A stretch of 64,000 bases of DNA from Pedobacter sp. Leaf176 (GTDB lineage: Bacteria; Bacteroidota; Bacteroidia; Sphingobacteriales; Sphingobacteriaceae): the NCBI RefSeq assembly GCF_001424305.1, contig NZ_LMPD01000006.1:68490-132489 (forward strand). The letters are read 5' to 3'. Made by a program: the position numbers and the translations under genes. This document shows, in pieces, positions 9,662-18,204 of this stretch. Under the pieces are notes generated by a model. That model ran no database searches. It had not been told where the DNA came from and was given only the letters and a program-made list of their open reading frames with translations. The stretch's first letter is position 1, and every line of letters starts with the position of its first letter.

Positions 9662-11653
9662 ATGAAAAAATTGATCCTTTTTGTATTTACAGCATTTAGT
9701 ATAACTGTAAATGCGCAGTATGTAGTTAATTATAAGAAGGTTGCCGATGCTTATTTTCAAAGTAAAGATTATTATGCTGCTGCAACATTTTATAAAAAGG
9801 CGTTAAAAATAACTTCCGACAGTACGCAGTTGGTTTTGCCTTACGGAAAAGATAAAAAGCAAAAAAGCGATGAAAGACTTATCGAAGATTATGAGGGATC
9901 CCTCTACAACCTGGCAGAATCGAGCAGAATGTACCGGGATTTTTCGGAAGCGGAAAAATATTATGAAGTTGCAAGCACTTTTAGTAACCCTAAATATAAG
10001 AAAGCTTTGTTTTACTATGCAGAAAGCTTAAGGGCAAATAAAAAGTTCCCACAAGCCATTAATGCTTTCGAACAATTCATCGCCAGAAACAAAACAGACG
10101 AACTGGTTAAAGCCGCAAACCGGGAAATCCTGTCCTGTAAATTCGCTATTAAAGAAATGCGATTTCCCAGGTTGGTTCAGGTGAAAAAAATGCAAGCAGA
10201 TGTAAATGGATTGGGCTCAAATTATGCACCTGCAACACAAGGGAATGATTTTTATTTCACCTCTTCCAGGCCGGTTTCAGTGGCAGGAAAGCCAGAGATA
10301 GTGAAAAATGTAAAGGGAGAAACGCAGATCTCTACAAAGGCAAATCCTTTTTTAAATAGTTTATATAAAACAAGATCCGCTGTGCGGGATACCGAAATAG
10401 ACATAAAAAAGGTTGAAATGGACTTACCAGAAGACATGGAATTTGCTGCGGTTAGTTTTAATCCATCAGGCACTACAGCTTATTTTACGGCATGGAAGGA
10501 TAACGGCCAACATGCAATATATTATTCTTCGAAAACGGGTGATAAGTGGTCTGCACCGCAATCCGTGGGCTTGCAAGTTAACAGCAGAGATTTCAATTCC
10601 GCCCAGCCATATGTTACAAGTGATGGGAAATTTCTTTTATTTTCTTCCGATAGAATTGGCGGTTATGGCAAATATGATTTGTGGTTCGCGGCCATCCGGA
10701 GTGATGGCTCTTTCGGCCAGGCGGTAAACCTTGGCCCGGAAATAAATACAGAAGCCGATGAACGCGCACCATATTATAATGTGACTACAAAAAAATTAAT
10801 GTTCAGTACAGACGGAAGGATTGGTTTAGGTGGAATGGACTTCTTCGAATCGGAGGGCGATTTAGTCAATTGGACAACACCACAAAACCTGGGCTACCCT
10901 TTTAATTCATCTAAAGACGATGTTTATTTCAGCGCCATAAATACGGATGGAAGCAGCGGTTACATTAGTTCGGATCGAGAATCTGCCTGCTGTCTGGAGA
11001 TTTTTGAAGTGGAGAGAGAACATATTGCTATCTCAGGAACCATCAGTGATTGCAAAACTAAAAAACCATTAGATGGCGTTTCGGTGAGAATATCCGGTGA
11101 TGGCGTAGACCATTCCGTTATAACGAATGGTTCAGGCAAGTACGAATTTAAAATGGATACCCGAAAACCTGTGAAATTACATATGAGCAAAGAAAATTAC
11201 TTTGCTTTAAATAAATCCTATAGTTTCGAGGAAATCGCCAAAGCAGATACCCTAATGCATGTTGATTACTGCATGAGTTCCTTTAAAATTAACGTGCCGA
11301 TCGTTTTGGATAATGTATATTATGAATTTAACAGTGCAGAGCTAACTGAACTTTCTAAAAAAGTGCTCGACGCCCTTGTCACCATCATGGATGACAACCC
11401 GGAAATGGAAATCGAACTTGGTTCTCATACCGATAACATTGGAACAGACCAATACAATCTGGATTTATCTGAAAGACGGGCTAAATCTTGCATGGATTTC
11501 CTGGTCAGCAAAAATATTGCACAGAATAGAATGACTTTTAAAGGATATGGTGAAAGTATTCCCGTGGCACCTAACCAATTTAAAAACGGAAAGGATAATC
11601 CCGATGGAAGGGTCAAAAACCGGAGAACCGTTTTTAAGGTAACAAAAAAATAA
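9662..11653 (+). CDS. PorE-like OmpA family protein (TPR, beta-propeller, CRD, OmpA)
   Basis: 663 residues. Signal peptide to about residue 19 (ITVNAQ). Residues ~20-150 are TPR-like helices, ~185-445 hold PD40/WD40-like propeller repeats (FTSSRP, LLFSSDRIGGYGKYDLW, YISSDRE), ~455-540 a carboxypeptidase regulatory-like domain (ISGTISDCKTKKPLDGV), and ~550-663 an OmpA C-terminal peptidoglycan-binding domain (SHTDNIGTDQYN, LSERRAKS, NRRTVFKV). This order matches PorE of Porphyromonas gingivalis, which tethers the type IX machinery to peptidoglycan. It lacks an obvious lipobox cysteine. It follows the PorP/SprF gene by 9 bases and is closed by a strong terminator, so it probably links the adhesin export complex to the cell wall. 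Confidence 0.85.
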   Translation: MKKLILFVFTAFSITVNAQYVVNYKKVADAYFQSKDYYAAATFYKKALKITSDSTQLVLPYGKDKKQKSDERLIEDYEGSLYNLAESSRMYRDFSEAEKYYEVASTFSNPKYKKALFYYAESLRANKKFPQAINAFEQFIARNKTDELVKAANREILSCKFAIKEMRFPRLVQVKKMQADVNGLGSNYAPATQGNDFYFTSSRPVSVAGKPEIVKNVKGETQISTKANPFLNSLYKTRSAVRDTEIDIKKVEMDLPEDMEFAAVSFNPSGTTAYFTAWKDNGQHAIYYSSKTGDKWSAPQSVGLQVNSRDFNSAQPYVTSDGKFLLFSSDRIGGYGKYDLWFAAIRSDGSFGQAVNLGPEINTEADERAPYYNVTTKKLMFSTDGRIGLGGMDFFESEGDLVNWTTPQNLGYPFNSSKDDVYFSAINTDGSSGYISSDRESACCLEIFEVEREHIAISGTISDCKTKKPLDGVSVRISGDGVDHSVITNGSGKYEFKMDTRKPVKLHMSKENYFALNKSYSFEEIAKADTLMHVDYCMSSFKINVPIVLDNVYYEFNSAELTELSKKVLDALVTIMDDNPEMEIELGSHTDNIGTDQYNLDLSERRAKSCMDFLVSKNIAQNRMTFKGYGESIPVAPNQFKNGKDNPDGRVKNRRTVFKVTKK

Positions 11654-11677
11654 TCGAGTATGTTGGTTATTAGTGAG

Positions 11678-11705
11678 GCAGGAGTGTATTACTCCTGCTT
11701 TTTTT
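11678..11705 (+). terminator. Rho-independent terminator after the adhesin-PorP-PorE operon
   Basis: An 8-bp perfect stem, GCAGGAGT and ACTCCTGC, with a 5-base loop (GTATT), is followed directly by seven T residues. It lies 25 bases after the stop of the PorE-like gene and fits the end of that operon. Confidence 0.85.
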
Positions 11706-11879
11706 ATCTGTTATGCTATGAATTGTAAAGACATTTTAATCAAAGACCTTTTAATTAATATTCCACTGTAGACTTTTTTACATAGAAAAGCGTACCATCC
11801 CATAATTTTATCAGAATGATTTTGTTCCTAAGCTTGGATTGGATAAGTTTACGCTATTCAATCCAATTAAAGACCAGAT

Positions 11880-12302
11880 ATGATTAAGAAATTGCTATTT
11901 ATTTTAAGCCTGACTATGCTATCTAATTTTTCTTTTGCACAAAAAAGTGACGTAGGAAACGCGGTGAATAATCTTGTTAAGCTGATGATTAAGCCTGATA
12001 GTGCCGCCTTAGATCGATTGATTTTGAGTAATTTGAGTTACGGACATTCCAGTGGAAAGGTTCAAAACAAACAGGAATTCATTCATTCACTATTATCTGG
12101 TGAATCCGATTTTGTCGATATTGATATAACCGAGCAGACTATAATTGTTCAAAACAAAACAGCACTCGTTCGTCATACCTTAAGTGCTAAAACAAATGAT
12201 AAAAATGTTCCCGGAAATGTGAAATTGTATATTTTGCTAATTTGGAGTAAAGAAAAATCAGGGTGGAAGCTTTTGGGAAGACAAGCGGTTAAGGTACCTT
12301 AG
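11880..12302 (+). CDS. Secreted SnoaL/DUF4440-type (NTF2-like) protein
   Basis: 140 residues with a signal peptide (MIKKLLFILSLTMLSNFSFA) and an NTF2-like fold pattern: an N-terminal helix with AVNNLVKLMIKPDSAALDRL, then SYGHSSGKVQNKQEF, and a final beta sheet ending LLIWSKEKSGWKLLGRQAVK. Such DUF4440 proteins are common periplasmic proteins in Bacteroidota, mostly without known substrate. It stands alone between a terminator and a convergent gene. The NTF2-like assignment is by pattern; no catalytic residues can be named. Confidence 0.7.
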   Translation: MIKKLLFILSLTMLSNFSFAQKSDVGNAVNNLVKLMIKPDSAALDRLILSNLSYGHSSGKVQNKQEFIHSLLSGESDFVDIDITEQTIIVQNKTALVRHTLSAKTNDKNVPGNVKLYILLIWSKEKSGWKLLGRQAVKVP

Positions 12303-12324
12303 GCTAGTTCACTTGTATCATTGG

Positions 12325-12445
12325 TTCATTAGTCATTTGTATGTGATGCCTAACCTTGACATTTCTGTCTAACAAAACAGAATTAGTTCATTATTTATTT
12401 TAATGTGTTTAAACAAATTATCCCAATGAACTAATGACTAATGAA
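12325..12445. repeat. Inverted repeat in the intergenic region (TTCATTAGTCATT arms)
   Basis: TTCATTAGTCATT at 12325-12337 and its exact reverse complement at 12433-12445 flank about 95 bases of AT-rich DNA between two convergent genes. The arms are themselves built of short near-repeats of TTCATTAGT. This may be a dispersed intergenic repeat or a bidirectional transcription end; no T tract decides it. Confidence 0.5.
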
Positions 12446-12448
12446 CTT

Positions 12449-12853
12449 CTATTTTATCATCACCCCAGGTCTGTTCACCAGAGGTATTTTTATCAGATTG
12501 GTATCAATAATGCTTTCGGGAAGAAAAATGAATTTTTTATCATAGATGGTTGAGCCAATGTAATAACTTAACCAATATTCATTTGTCAATCCGAAAACTT
12601 CCGGGTCAATGGCTTCAACGCCTTTGAAATCATTTGCTTCCATATCGCCGATAAAATGCCTTAAAACAGAAGTTTTAACTTGTTTTCCTTCCTTTTCACC
12701 ATAGCCTTTTGAGCTGATTAAAACATTTGTAATCGGCTCATTTTTCAAGTTAACAAGATAAACAGTCCAGTTTTTTACCTCCGGAGTTTCGCTCATCAGC
12801 ACAACAGCCATTGCGATATCTTCAACTGTATTTTCTGGTAAATCTACTTTCAA
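12449..12853 (-). CDS. Conserved hypothetical protein
   Basis: 134 residues, no signal peptide and no membrane segment. The N-terminal half reads as beta strands (KNWTVYLVNLKNEPITNVLISSKG has the alternating pattern of a small beta sandwich) with a charged linker EKEGKQVKTS. I recognise no catalytic motif. It lies downstream of topA on the same strand, 152 bases away, and may be cotranscribed with it or have its own promoter. The sequence looks like a normal coding gene of the region (clear codon structure, conserved-looking strands), so I keep it as real, function unknown. Confidence 0.7.
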   Translation of the reverse strand: MKVDLPENTVEDIAMAVVLMSETPEVKNWTVYLVNLKNEPITNVLISSKGYGEKEGKQVKTSVLRHFIGDMEANDFKGVEAIDPEVFGLTNEYWLSYYIGSTIYDKKFIFLPESIIDTNLIKIPLVNRPGVMIK

Positions 12854-13005
12854 CGTAATATGTTTAACTGTTTAAAAATGATTAAATCGGTTAACTGTTT
12901 TAAAACAACCAACCGATTTACACTTAGACTTTATATAGAAGTTATTTTTAATAATATGGAATTTACTCAATTATCCTGGCCATCCTAAAATCATTTAATC
13001 CTGGT

Positions 13006-15567
13006 CTATTTTTTTTTAGCTACAGCCTTACTCGCAGTTACTTTTTTCTTAACCGGTGCTTTTTTCTTTGTTTCGAAAGCATTCGGCACTTGCTCTACGA
13101 TCATTTTTTTAACCACTTCCAAATCAATATCGGCTAATTCTTCGGGTGTGTATTTTTGCTTGGTAGCCTCGTTATTTCTTAATTTTAACATCAGTTTACC
13201 AAAACGGATGAATGGTCCCCAACGGCCATTTTCAATTGAAATTTTCTCTGCATCCCAGGTTTTAATGTAACGGTTTGCTTCTTTTTCGACTTTCTTACTG
13301 ATTAGAGTCTCAATATCTGCTTGTGTTAAATTATCAAAATCGTAACCTTTAGCTGGGATATTGATAAACAAATCGTTCCATTTGATGAAAGGACCAAAAC
13401 GGCCTTTGCCTTTGGTTACGCCTAAGCCTTCGTAATAAGCAATAGGTGCGTCAGCGTCCATTTTCTCTTGGATTATCTGGACCGCACGTTCGTACGTAAC
13501 GGAAAGTGGCTCTTCGTTTTTAGGTAATGAAATAAATGCCTCGCCCCATTTCACATAAGGACCAAAACGTCCGACACCAACCATCACTTCCTGACCTTCA
13601 AAATCGGGTAGTTGCATCGGAAGTTTGAACAACTCTAATGCTTCATCTAAAGTTATGGTCGCAACAGATTGGCTGCGCATTAAACTGGCATAACGTGGCT
13701 TTTCTTCCTCATCGAGCTCTCCAATTTGTACCAACGGTCCAAACTTACCTACTTTAGTATAAACATTTTTGCCGGTCGCAGGGTCTAAGCCCAACAAGCG
13801 TTCGCCAGTTGCGCGCTCGGCTGTCTCCAAAGTCGTTTCCACTTCAGTATGAAACGGACTGTAGAAAGAATGCAGCATTTTAGTCCACTCCTGTAAACCC
13901 TGCGCAATTTCATCAAATTCCTTTTCTACTTTGGCTGTAAAGTTAAAATCTACAATGCCTTTAAAGTGTTCAACAAGGAAATCATTAACCACTTCACCAA
14001 TATCGGTAGGGAAGAGTTTCTGCTTCTCGGCACCCGTAATTTCAGATTTTGTATCTTTAGTTACTTTACCATCAGCTAAAATAATGGCTGTAAATTTACG
14101 CTGTTTACCGTCCCTGTCTTCTTTAACCACATAACCACGATTTTGAACCGTAGAAATGGTAGGCGCATAAGTAGACGGGCGACCGATTCCTAGCTCTTCT
14201 AATTTTTTAACCAGGCTGGCTTCAGTATACCTGGCAGGCGGACGGGAATAACGTTCTGTCGCCTGCATTTCTTTTAAAAATAATTCCTGCCCTTTGGCTA
14301 AGGGAGGCAAGATTGAACCGCCTTCTTTTTCTTCGCCTTCTTCATCATCCGTAGATTCCAAATAAACTTTTAAGAAGCCGTCAAATTTCAAAACTTCACC
14401 TTCTGCTACTAAATGCTCCTTTCTGGTGGATGCCGTAATTTGAGCAGTTGTTTTCTCAAATAAAGCTTCGCTCATTTGAGATGCGATAGCGCGTTTCCAG
14501 ATTAATTCATATAAACGCTTTTCTGAGATGTCACCATCAACGGTATGCTTGTCGAAATAAGTAGGGCGGATGGCCTCGTGTGCTTCCTGTGCACCTGCAG
14601 ATTTGGTTTTGTAAACTCTGGGTTGATGGTATTTATCGCCGTAAGCCGATTTAATTTCAGCAGAAGCAGCATTAACAGCCGTTTCAGATAAGTTTACTGA
14701 ATCCGTTCTCATGTAGGTAATCTTACCCGCCTCATATAATCTTTGAGCCACTTGCATGGTTCTTGCAACCGAAAAACCCAATTTCCTGGATGCCTCCTGT
14801 TGTAAGGTCGAAGTGGTAAAAGGCGCAGCCGGATTACGCTTTGCTGGCTTTGTTTCCAAACTGGTGATGTCAAATTTAGCTTCAGCACAATCCTGAAGAT
14901 ACTTTTCTGCATCGGCTTCACTTTCGAAACGATGTGGCAATTCAGCCTTAACTGTTTCCTTTCCTTTTCCGGTTAAAAATTGTGCAGTAATTTTAAATGC
15001 CGCTGCGGCATGGAAATTTTGAACTTCCCGCTCTCTATCAACAATTAACCGAACCGCTACCGATTGAACGCGACCGGCTGAAAGTGACGGCTTTACTTTT
15101 TTCCATAAAACGGGTGAAAGTTCAAAGCCCACTAAACGGTCTAAAACCCTACGGGCCTGCTGCGCATTAACCAGGTTATAATCAATACTACGGGGGCTAT
15201 CAATTGCTTTTAATATAGCTGGTTTTGTAATTTCGTGAAAAACAATGCGTTTGGTTTTTTCGACTTTCAAACCTAAAGTTTCAAATAAATGCCAGGAAAT
15301 GGCTTCTCCTTCGCGGTCTTCATCGGATGCGAGCCAGACCATTTCGGCGTCTTTGGCAAGCTTCTTTAATTCAGCAACCAGGGCTTTTTTATCGGCTGGC
15401 ACTTCGTATTTCTGGGCAAAATCATTTGCAATATCAATTGCCATATCACCTTTTGCTAAATCCCGGATGTGACCATAGCTCGATTTCACAAGGAAATCTT
15501 TGCCTAAATAGCCTTCTATAGTTTTAGCTTTTGCGGGTGATTCGACGATTAATAAGTTTTTGGCCAT
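13006..15567 (-). CDS. topA: DNA topoisomerase I
   Basis: 853 residues counted from the ATG at 15567. An upstream in-frame ATG at 15615 adds 16 residues unlike the family; MAKNLLIVESPAKAKT is the normal start. The N-terminal TOPRIM domain shows LLIVESPAKAKTIEGYLG and the acidic motif SDEDREGE. The active-site tyrosine is Tyr285 in GKITYMRTDS. The C-terminal third has several Topo_C-type repeats (FGPYVKWG, FGPFIKWN, WGPFIRFG) in place of the four-cysteine zinc fingers of E. coli, and a lysine-rich tail. It relaxes negative supercoils by cutting and rejoining one strand. The divergent radical SAM gene shares the upstream region. Confidence 0.97.
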   Translation of the reverse strand: MAKNLLIVESPAKAKTIEGYLGKDFLVKSSYGHIRDLAKGDMAIDIANDFAQKYEVPADKKALVAELKKLAKDAEMVWLASDEDREGEAISWHLFETLGLKVEKTKRIVFHEITKPAILKAIDSPRSIDYNLVNAQQARRVLDRLVGFELSPVLWKKVKPSLSAGRVQSVAVRLIVDREREVQNFHAAAAFKITAQFLTGKGKETVKAELPHRFESEADAEKYLQDCAEAKFDITSLETKPAKRNPAAPFTTSTLQQEASRKLGFSVARTMQVAQRLYEAGKITYMRTDSVNLSETAVNAASAEIKSAYGDKYHQPRVYKTKSAGAQEAHEAIRPTYFDKHTVDGDISEKRLYELIWKRAIASQMSEALFEKTTAQITASTRKEHLVAEGEVLKFDGFLKVYLESTDDEEGEEKEGGSILPPLAKGQELFLKEMQATERYSRPPARYTEASLVKKLEELGIGRPSTYAPTISTVQNRGYVVKEDRDGKQRKFTAIILADGKVTKDTKSEITGAEKQKLFPTDIGEVVNDFLVEHFKGIVDFNFTAKVEKEFDEIAQGLQEWTKMLHSFYSPFHTEVETTLETAERATGERLLGLDPATGKNVYTKVGKFGPLVQIGELDEEEKPRYASLMRSQSVATITLDEALELFKLPMQLPDFEGQEVMVGVGRFGPYVKWGEAFISLPKNEEPLSVTYERAVQIIQEKMDADAPIAYYEGLGVTKGKGRFGPFIKWNDLFINIPAKGYDFDNLTQADIETLISKKVEKEANRYIKTWDAEKISIENGRWGPFIRFGKLMLKLRNNEATKQKYTPEELADIDLEVVKKMIVEQVPNAFETKKKAPVKKKVTASKAVAKKK

Positions 15568-15740
15568 GAAACAGGTTTTTGTGCAAATAAAGCTATAATT
15601 AAAGTATAAATCCAAACCTGAGCGGATTTTTATCAGTTTTTTATCAGATTTTTAAAGATCTCAGCAACATCAAACGGGCCATACAGGCTGTTTATAATTA
15701 GTTTAAAAGGCCATTTGTTTCAAGCCAATAGTTGATTTTA

Positions 15741-15770
15741 ATTGATAAAACTTAAAATTTCCTACTTTTG
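15741..15770 (+). promoter_or_regulatory. Bacteroidota-type promoter of the radical SAM gene
   Basis: A -33 element ATTG (15741-15744) and a -7 element TACTTTTG (15763-15770, exact TAnnTTTG) are 18 bases apart. The element covers the first possible TTG start of the following reading frame, so translation must begin further down. Confidence 0.75.
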
Positions 15771-15786
15771 CGTAAAAGCACCTCCA

Positions 15787-17982
15787 TTGAAAGCCGAAAT
15801 CTTCGCCGTTACGCCACCATTTACCCAACTGAATACACCGTATCCGGCAACAGCATATATAAAAGGTTTTCTAAACACTAAAAATATTTCTTCATCCCAA
15901 GCTGATTTAGGCATTGAAGTAATTTTAGAGTTGTTTTCTAAAAAAGGTTTATATGATTTATTTATAGTTGGTAACCAAAAATCCAAAAGCGATAATGCGA
16001 AGAGAATTCTGGCTCTAAAAGATGAATATCTCAAAACGATTGATGCAGTTATTTCATTCCTGCAAGGAAAAAACCCGACATTGGCTTTGCAGATTTGCGG
16101 TGATGATTTTCTTCCGCAGGCCGCTCGATTTGCGCAATTGGAAGAGTTGGATTGGGCTTTTGGTGCAATGGGAACACAAGATAAAGCCAAACATCTGGCC
16201 ACGCTTTACCTGGAAGATATTTCAGATTACATTGTAGAATGCATTGATGAAAACTTTGGTTTTAGCAGATATGCTGAACGTTTAGGCAGAAGTGCAAATT
16301 CATTTGATGAACTTTATAACGCTTTAACTAAGAAACCCACTTACATCGACAACATCTTAATTTCGGTTTTAAAAGGAAAAATAGAAACCATTCAACCCAA
16401 ATTATTTTTAATTTCAGTTCCCTTTCCAGGGAATCTATACAGTGCATTTCGTTGTGCTCAGTGGGTAAAAACCAATTATCCGCAAATTAAAATTTCCATG
16501 GGAGGTGGTTTTCCAAATACCGAATTGCGTTCACTTTCAGATGAACGTGTTTTTGAGTTTTTCGATTTCATCACCCTGGATGACGGTGAATTACCAATTG
16601 ATTTGCTTATTCAAAATATTAGTGGGGCTTTACCGAAAGAGTTGCAAATGTATAAACGTACATTTTTGCTTGAAAACGGCGAGGTTATTTATAAAAATGA
16701 TTCTTTCCGAAAAGATTATAAACAAGCTGATGTCGGCACACCTGATTATACAGGCTTACTTTTGGATAAGTATATTTCGGTTATCGAAATCGTAAACCCT
16801 ATGCATCGTATGTGGAGCGACGGTCGTTGGAATAAATTAACAATGGCACATGGTTGTTATTGGGGTAAATGTACTTTTTGCGACATCTCGTTGGATTACA
16901 TCAAAGTTTACGAACCAGTTCAAGCGAAACAAATTGTAGATAGGATTGAGGATTTATATGCTAAAACCGGGCAAAATGGTTTTCACTTTGTAGATGAGGC
17001 TGCACCGCCTGCTCTAATGCGGGAAGTAGCTTTGGAAATTATCCGCAGAAAATTAGCTGTAACCTGGTGGACGAATATCCGTTTTGAAAAAAGCTTTACA
17101 GCTGATTTATGCTTGCTGTTAAAAGCTTCGGGTTGTATTGCCGTTTCGGGTGGTTTAGAAGTGGCATCCGATAGGTTATTAAAACTGATTGATAAGGGGG
17201 TTACCGTAGAACAGGTTGCAAAAGTTACACGGAATTTTACTGCCGCCGGAATAATGGTTCATGCATATTTAATGTATGGTTACCCAACACAAACGGTGCA
17301 GGAAACAGTAGATAGCCTGGAAATGGTTCGCCAGCTGTTCGAAGCCGGCGTTTTGCAATCTGGTTTCTGGCACCAGTTCGCCATGACGGCTCATAGTCCT
17401 GTGGGGATGTATCCCGAAAGATTTGGGGTAGTTAAGGAAACGGAAACCATCGGTGCTTTTGCCAATAACGACATTAACTACATCGATAAAACGGGTATCG
17501 ACCATAATAAATTCAGCTATGGGTTGAAGAAATCCCTTTTCAATTTTATGCATGGAATTTGTTTCGACTACGAGCTACAGGATTGGTTCGATTTTAAAAT
17601 TCCTAAAACAAAAATTCAAGCTGATTTTATTGAAAGGGCATTGAATGATGATAATAATTTCAGTACCAAGCCAACCGCCAAGGTAGTCTGGATAGGAGGA
17701 AAGCCATCGGCTGACTATTTTACGAAATCGAAAAAAGGCAATACATGGGAAATGGCCTCATTAATCTTTCATGATAAGCGGGAAAGTTTTACCGTTCAAA
17801 CCAACAAGAATGAGGGTGAATGGTTGGTTTCAATTTTAGAGAAAATTCATATTTCAAATGAAAAGGTTTACACTTTCGCTGATGTAAAAGCAGATTTTGA
17901 GGCAGAAATGGAAAACTTCGAATTGTTCTGGTATTCGAAAACTGTGAACACTTTAAGGGTATTTGGGTTATTGGTTTTGTAA
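15787..17982 (+). CDS. B12-binding-domain-type radical SAM protein with CX4CX2C motif
   Basis: 731 residues from the TTG at 15787. The upstream in-frame TTG at 15742 is the -33 element of the promoter, and the protein from 15787 begins naturally (KAEIFAVTPPFTQLNTPYPA). Residues ~195-290 form a cobalamin-binding-like Rossmann domain (PKLFLISVPFPGNLYSA, ISMGGGFPNTELR) without a clear DxHxxG motif. The radical SAM core follows, with cysteines 357, 362 and 365 in HGCYWGKCTFCD, a CX4CX2C spacing instead of the usual CX3CX2C; FVDEAAPPALMREVALEI and SGGLEVASDRLL look like later barrel strands. It would bind a 4Fe-4S cluster and S-adenosylmethionine. Substrate unknown. No RiPP precursor or partner is seen next to it. 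Confidence 0.8.
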   Translation: MKAEIFAVTPPFTQLNTPYPATAYIKGFLNTKNISSSQADLGIEVILELFSKKGLYDLFIVGNQKSKSDNAKRILALKDEYLKTIDAVISFLQGKNPTLALQICGDDFLPQAARFAQLEELDWAFGAMGTQDKAKHLATLYLEDISDYIVECIDENFGFSRYAERLGRSANSFDELYNALTKKPTYIDNILISVLKGKIETIQPKLFLISVPFPGNLYSAFRCAQWVKTNYPQIKISMGGGFPNTELRSLSDERVFEFFDFITLDDGELPIDLLIQNISGALPKELQMYKRTFLLENGEVIYKNDSFRKDYKQADVGTPDYTGLLLDKYISVIEIVNPMHRMWSDGRWNKLTMAHGCYWGKCTFCDISLDYIKVYEPVQAKQIVDRIEDLYAKTGQNGFHFVDEAAPPALMREVALEIIRRKLAVTWWTNIRFEKSFTADLCLLLKASGCIAVSGGLEVASDRLLKLIDKGVTVEQVAKVTRNFTAAGIMVHAYLMYGYPTQTVQETVDSLEMVRQLFEAGVLQSGFWHQFAMTAHSPVGMYPERFGVVKETETIGAFANNDINYIDKTGIDHNKFSYGLKKSLFNFMHGICFDYELQDWFDFKIPKTKIQADFIERALNDDNNFSTKPTAKVVWIGGKPSADYFTKSKKGNTWEMASLIFHDKRESFTVQTNKNEGEWLVSILEKIHISNEKVYTFADVKADFEAEMENFELFWYSKTVNTLRVFGLLVL

Positions 17983-18008
17983 GTTTTGCGATTTCGTTTT
18001 TTAGCTGT

Positions 18009-18089
18009 CGTCTTTCCCGTGAAAACGGGAATCCAAAAGCGAACGCAAATAACCTAAGCATTAAGATTCCCGCATGCGCGAGAATGACG
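18009..18089. repeat. Dispersed palindromic element, copy 1
   Basis: An 81-base element begins CGTCTTTCCC and ends GAGAATGACG, near-inverted ends. Inside are two hairpin halves, TTCCCgtgaaaacGGGAATC and ATTCCCGCatgcgcGAGAAT. The same design recurs at 51149-51224. It sits between convergent genes, as REP-like elements often do. Confidence 0.7.
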
Positions 18090-18204
18090 AAAACGTAAAT
18101 CATATAAGAAACATAATGTTATATAAGCTCAAAGTCTTAAATCTTCCTACCTGCCTAACGCAGGCAGCCATTTCTTGTATGGCAAACTATTTGAAAGTAC
18201 TATA

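Noticed and set aside
15568..15615. Extended N-terminus of topA
   Set aside because: The 16 extra residues do not fit topoisomerase I, which begins at MAKNLLIVESPAKAKT.
15742..15786. Extended N-terminus of the radical SAM protein
   Set aside because: The segment contains the -33 and -7 promoter elements and adds residues unlike the protein family.
17789..18103. 104-codon gene on the minus strand
   Set aside because: It runs antisense through the end of the radical SAM gene and the palindromic repeat.
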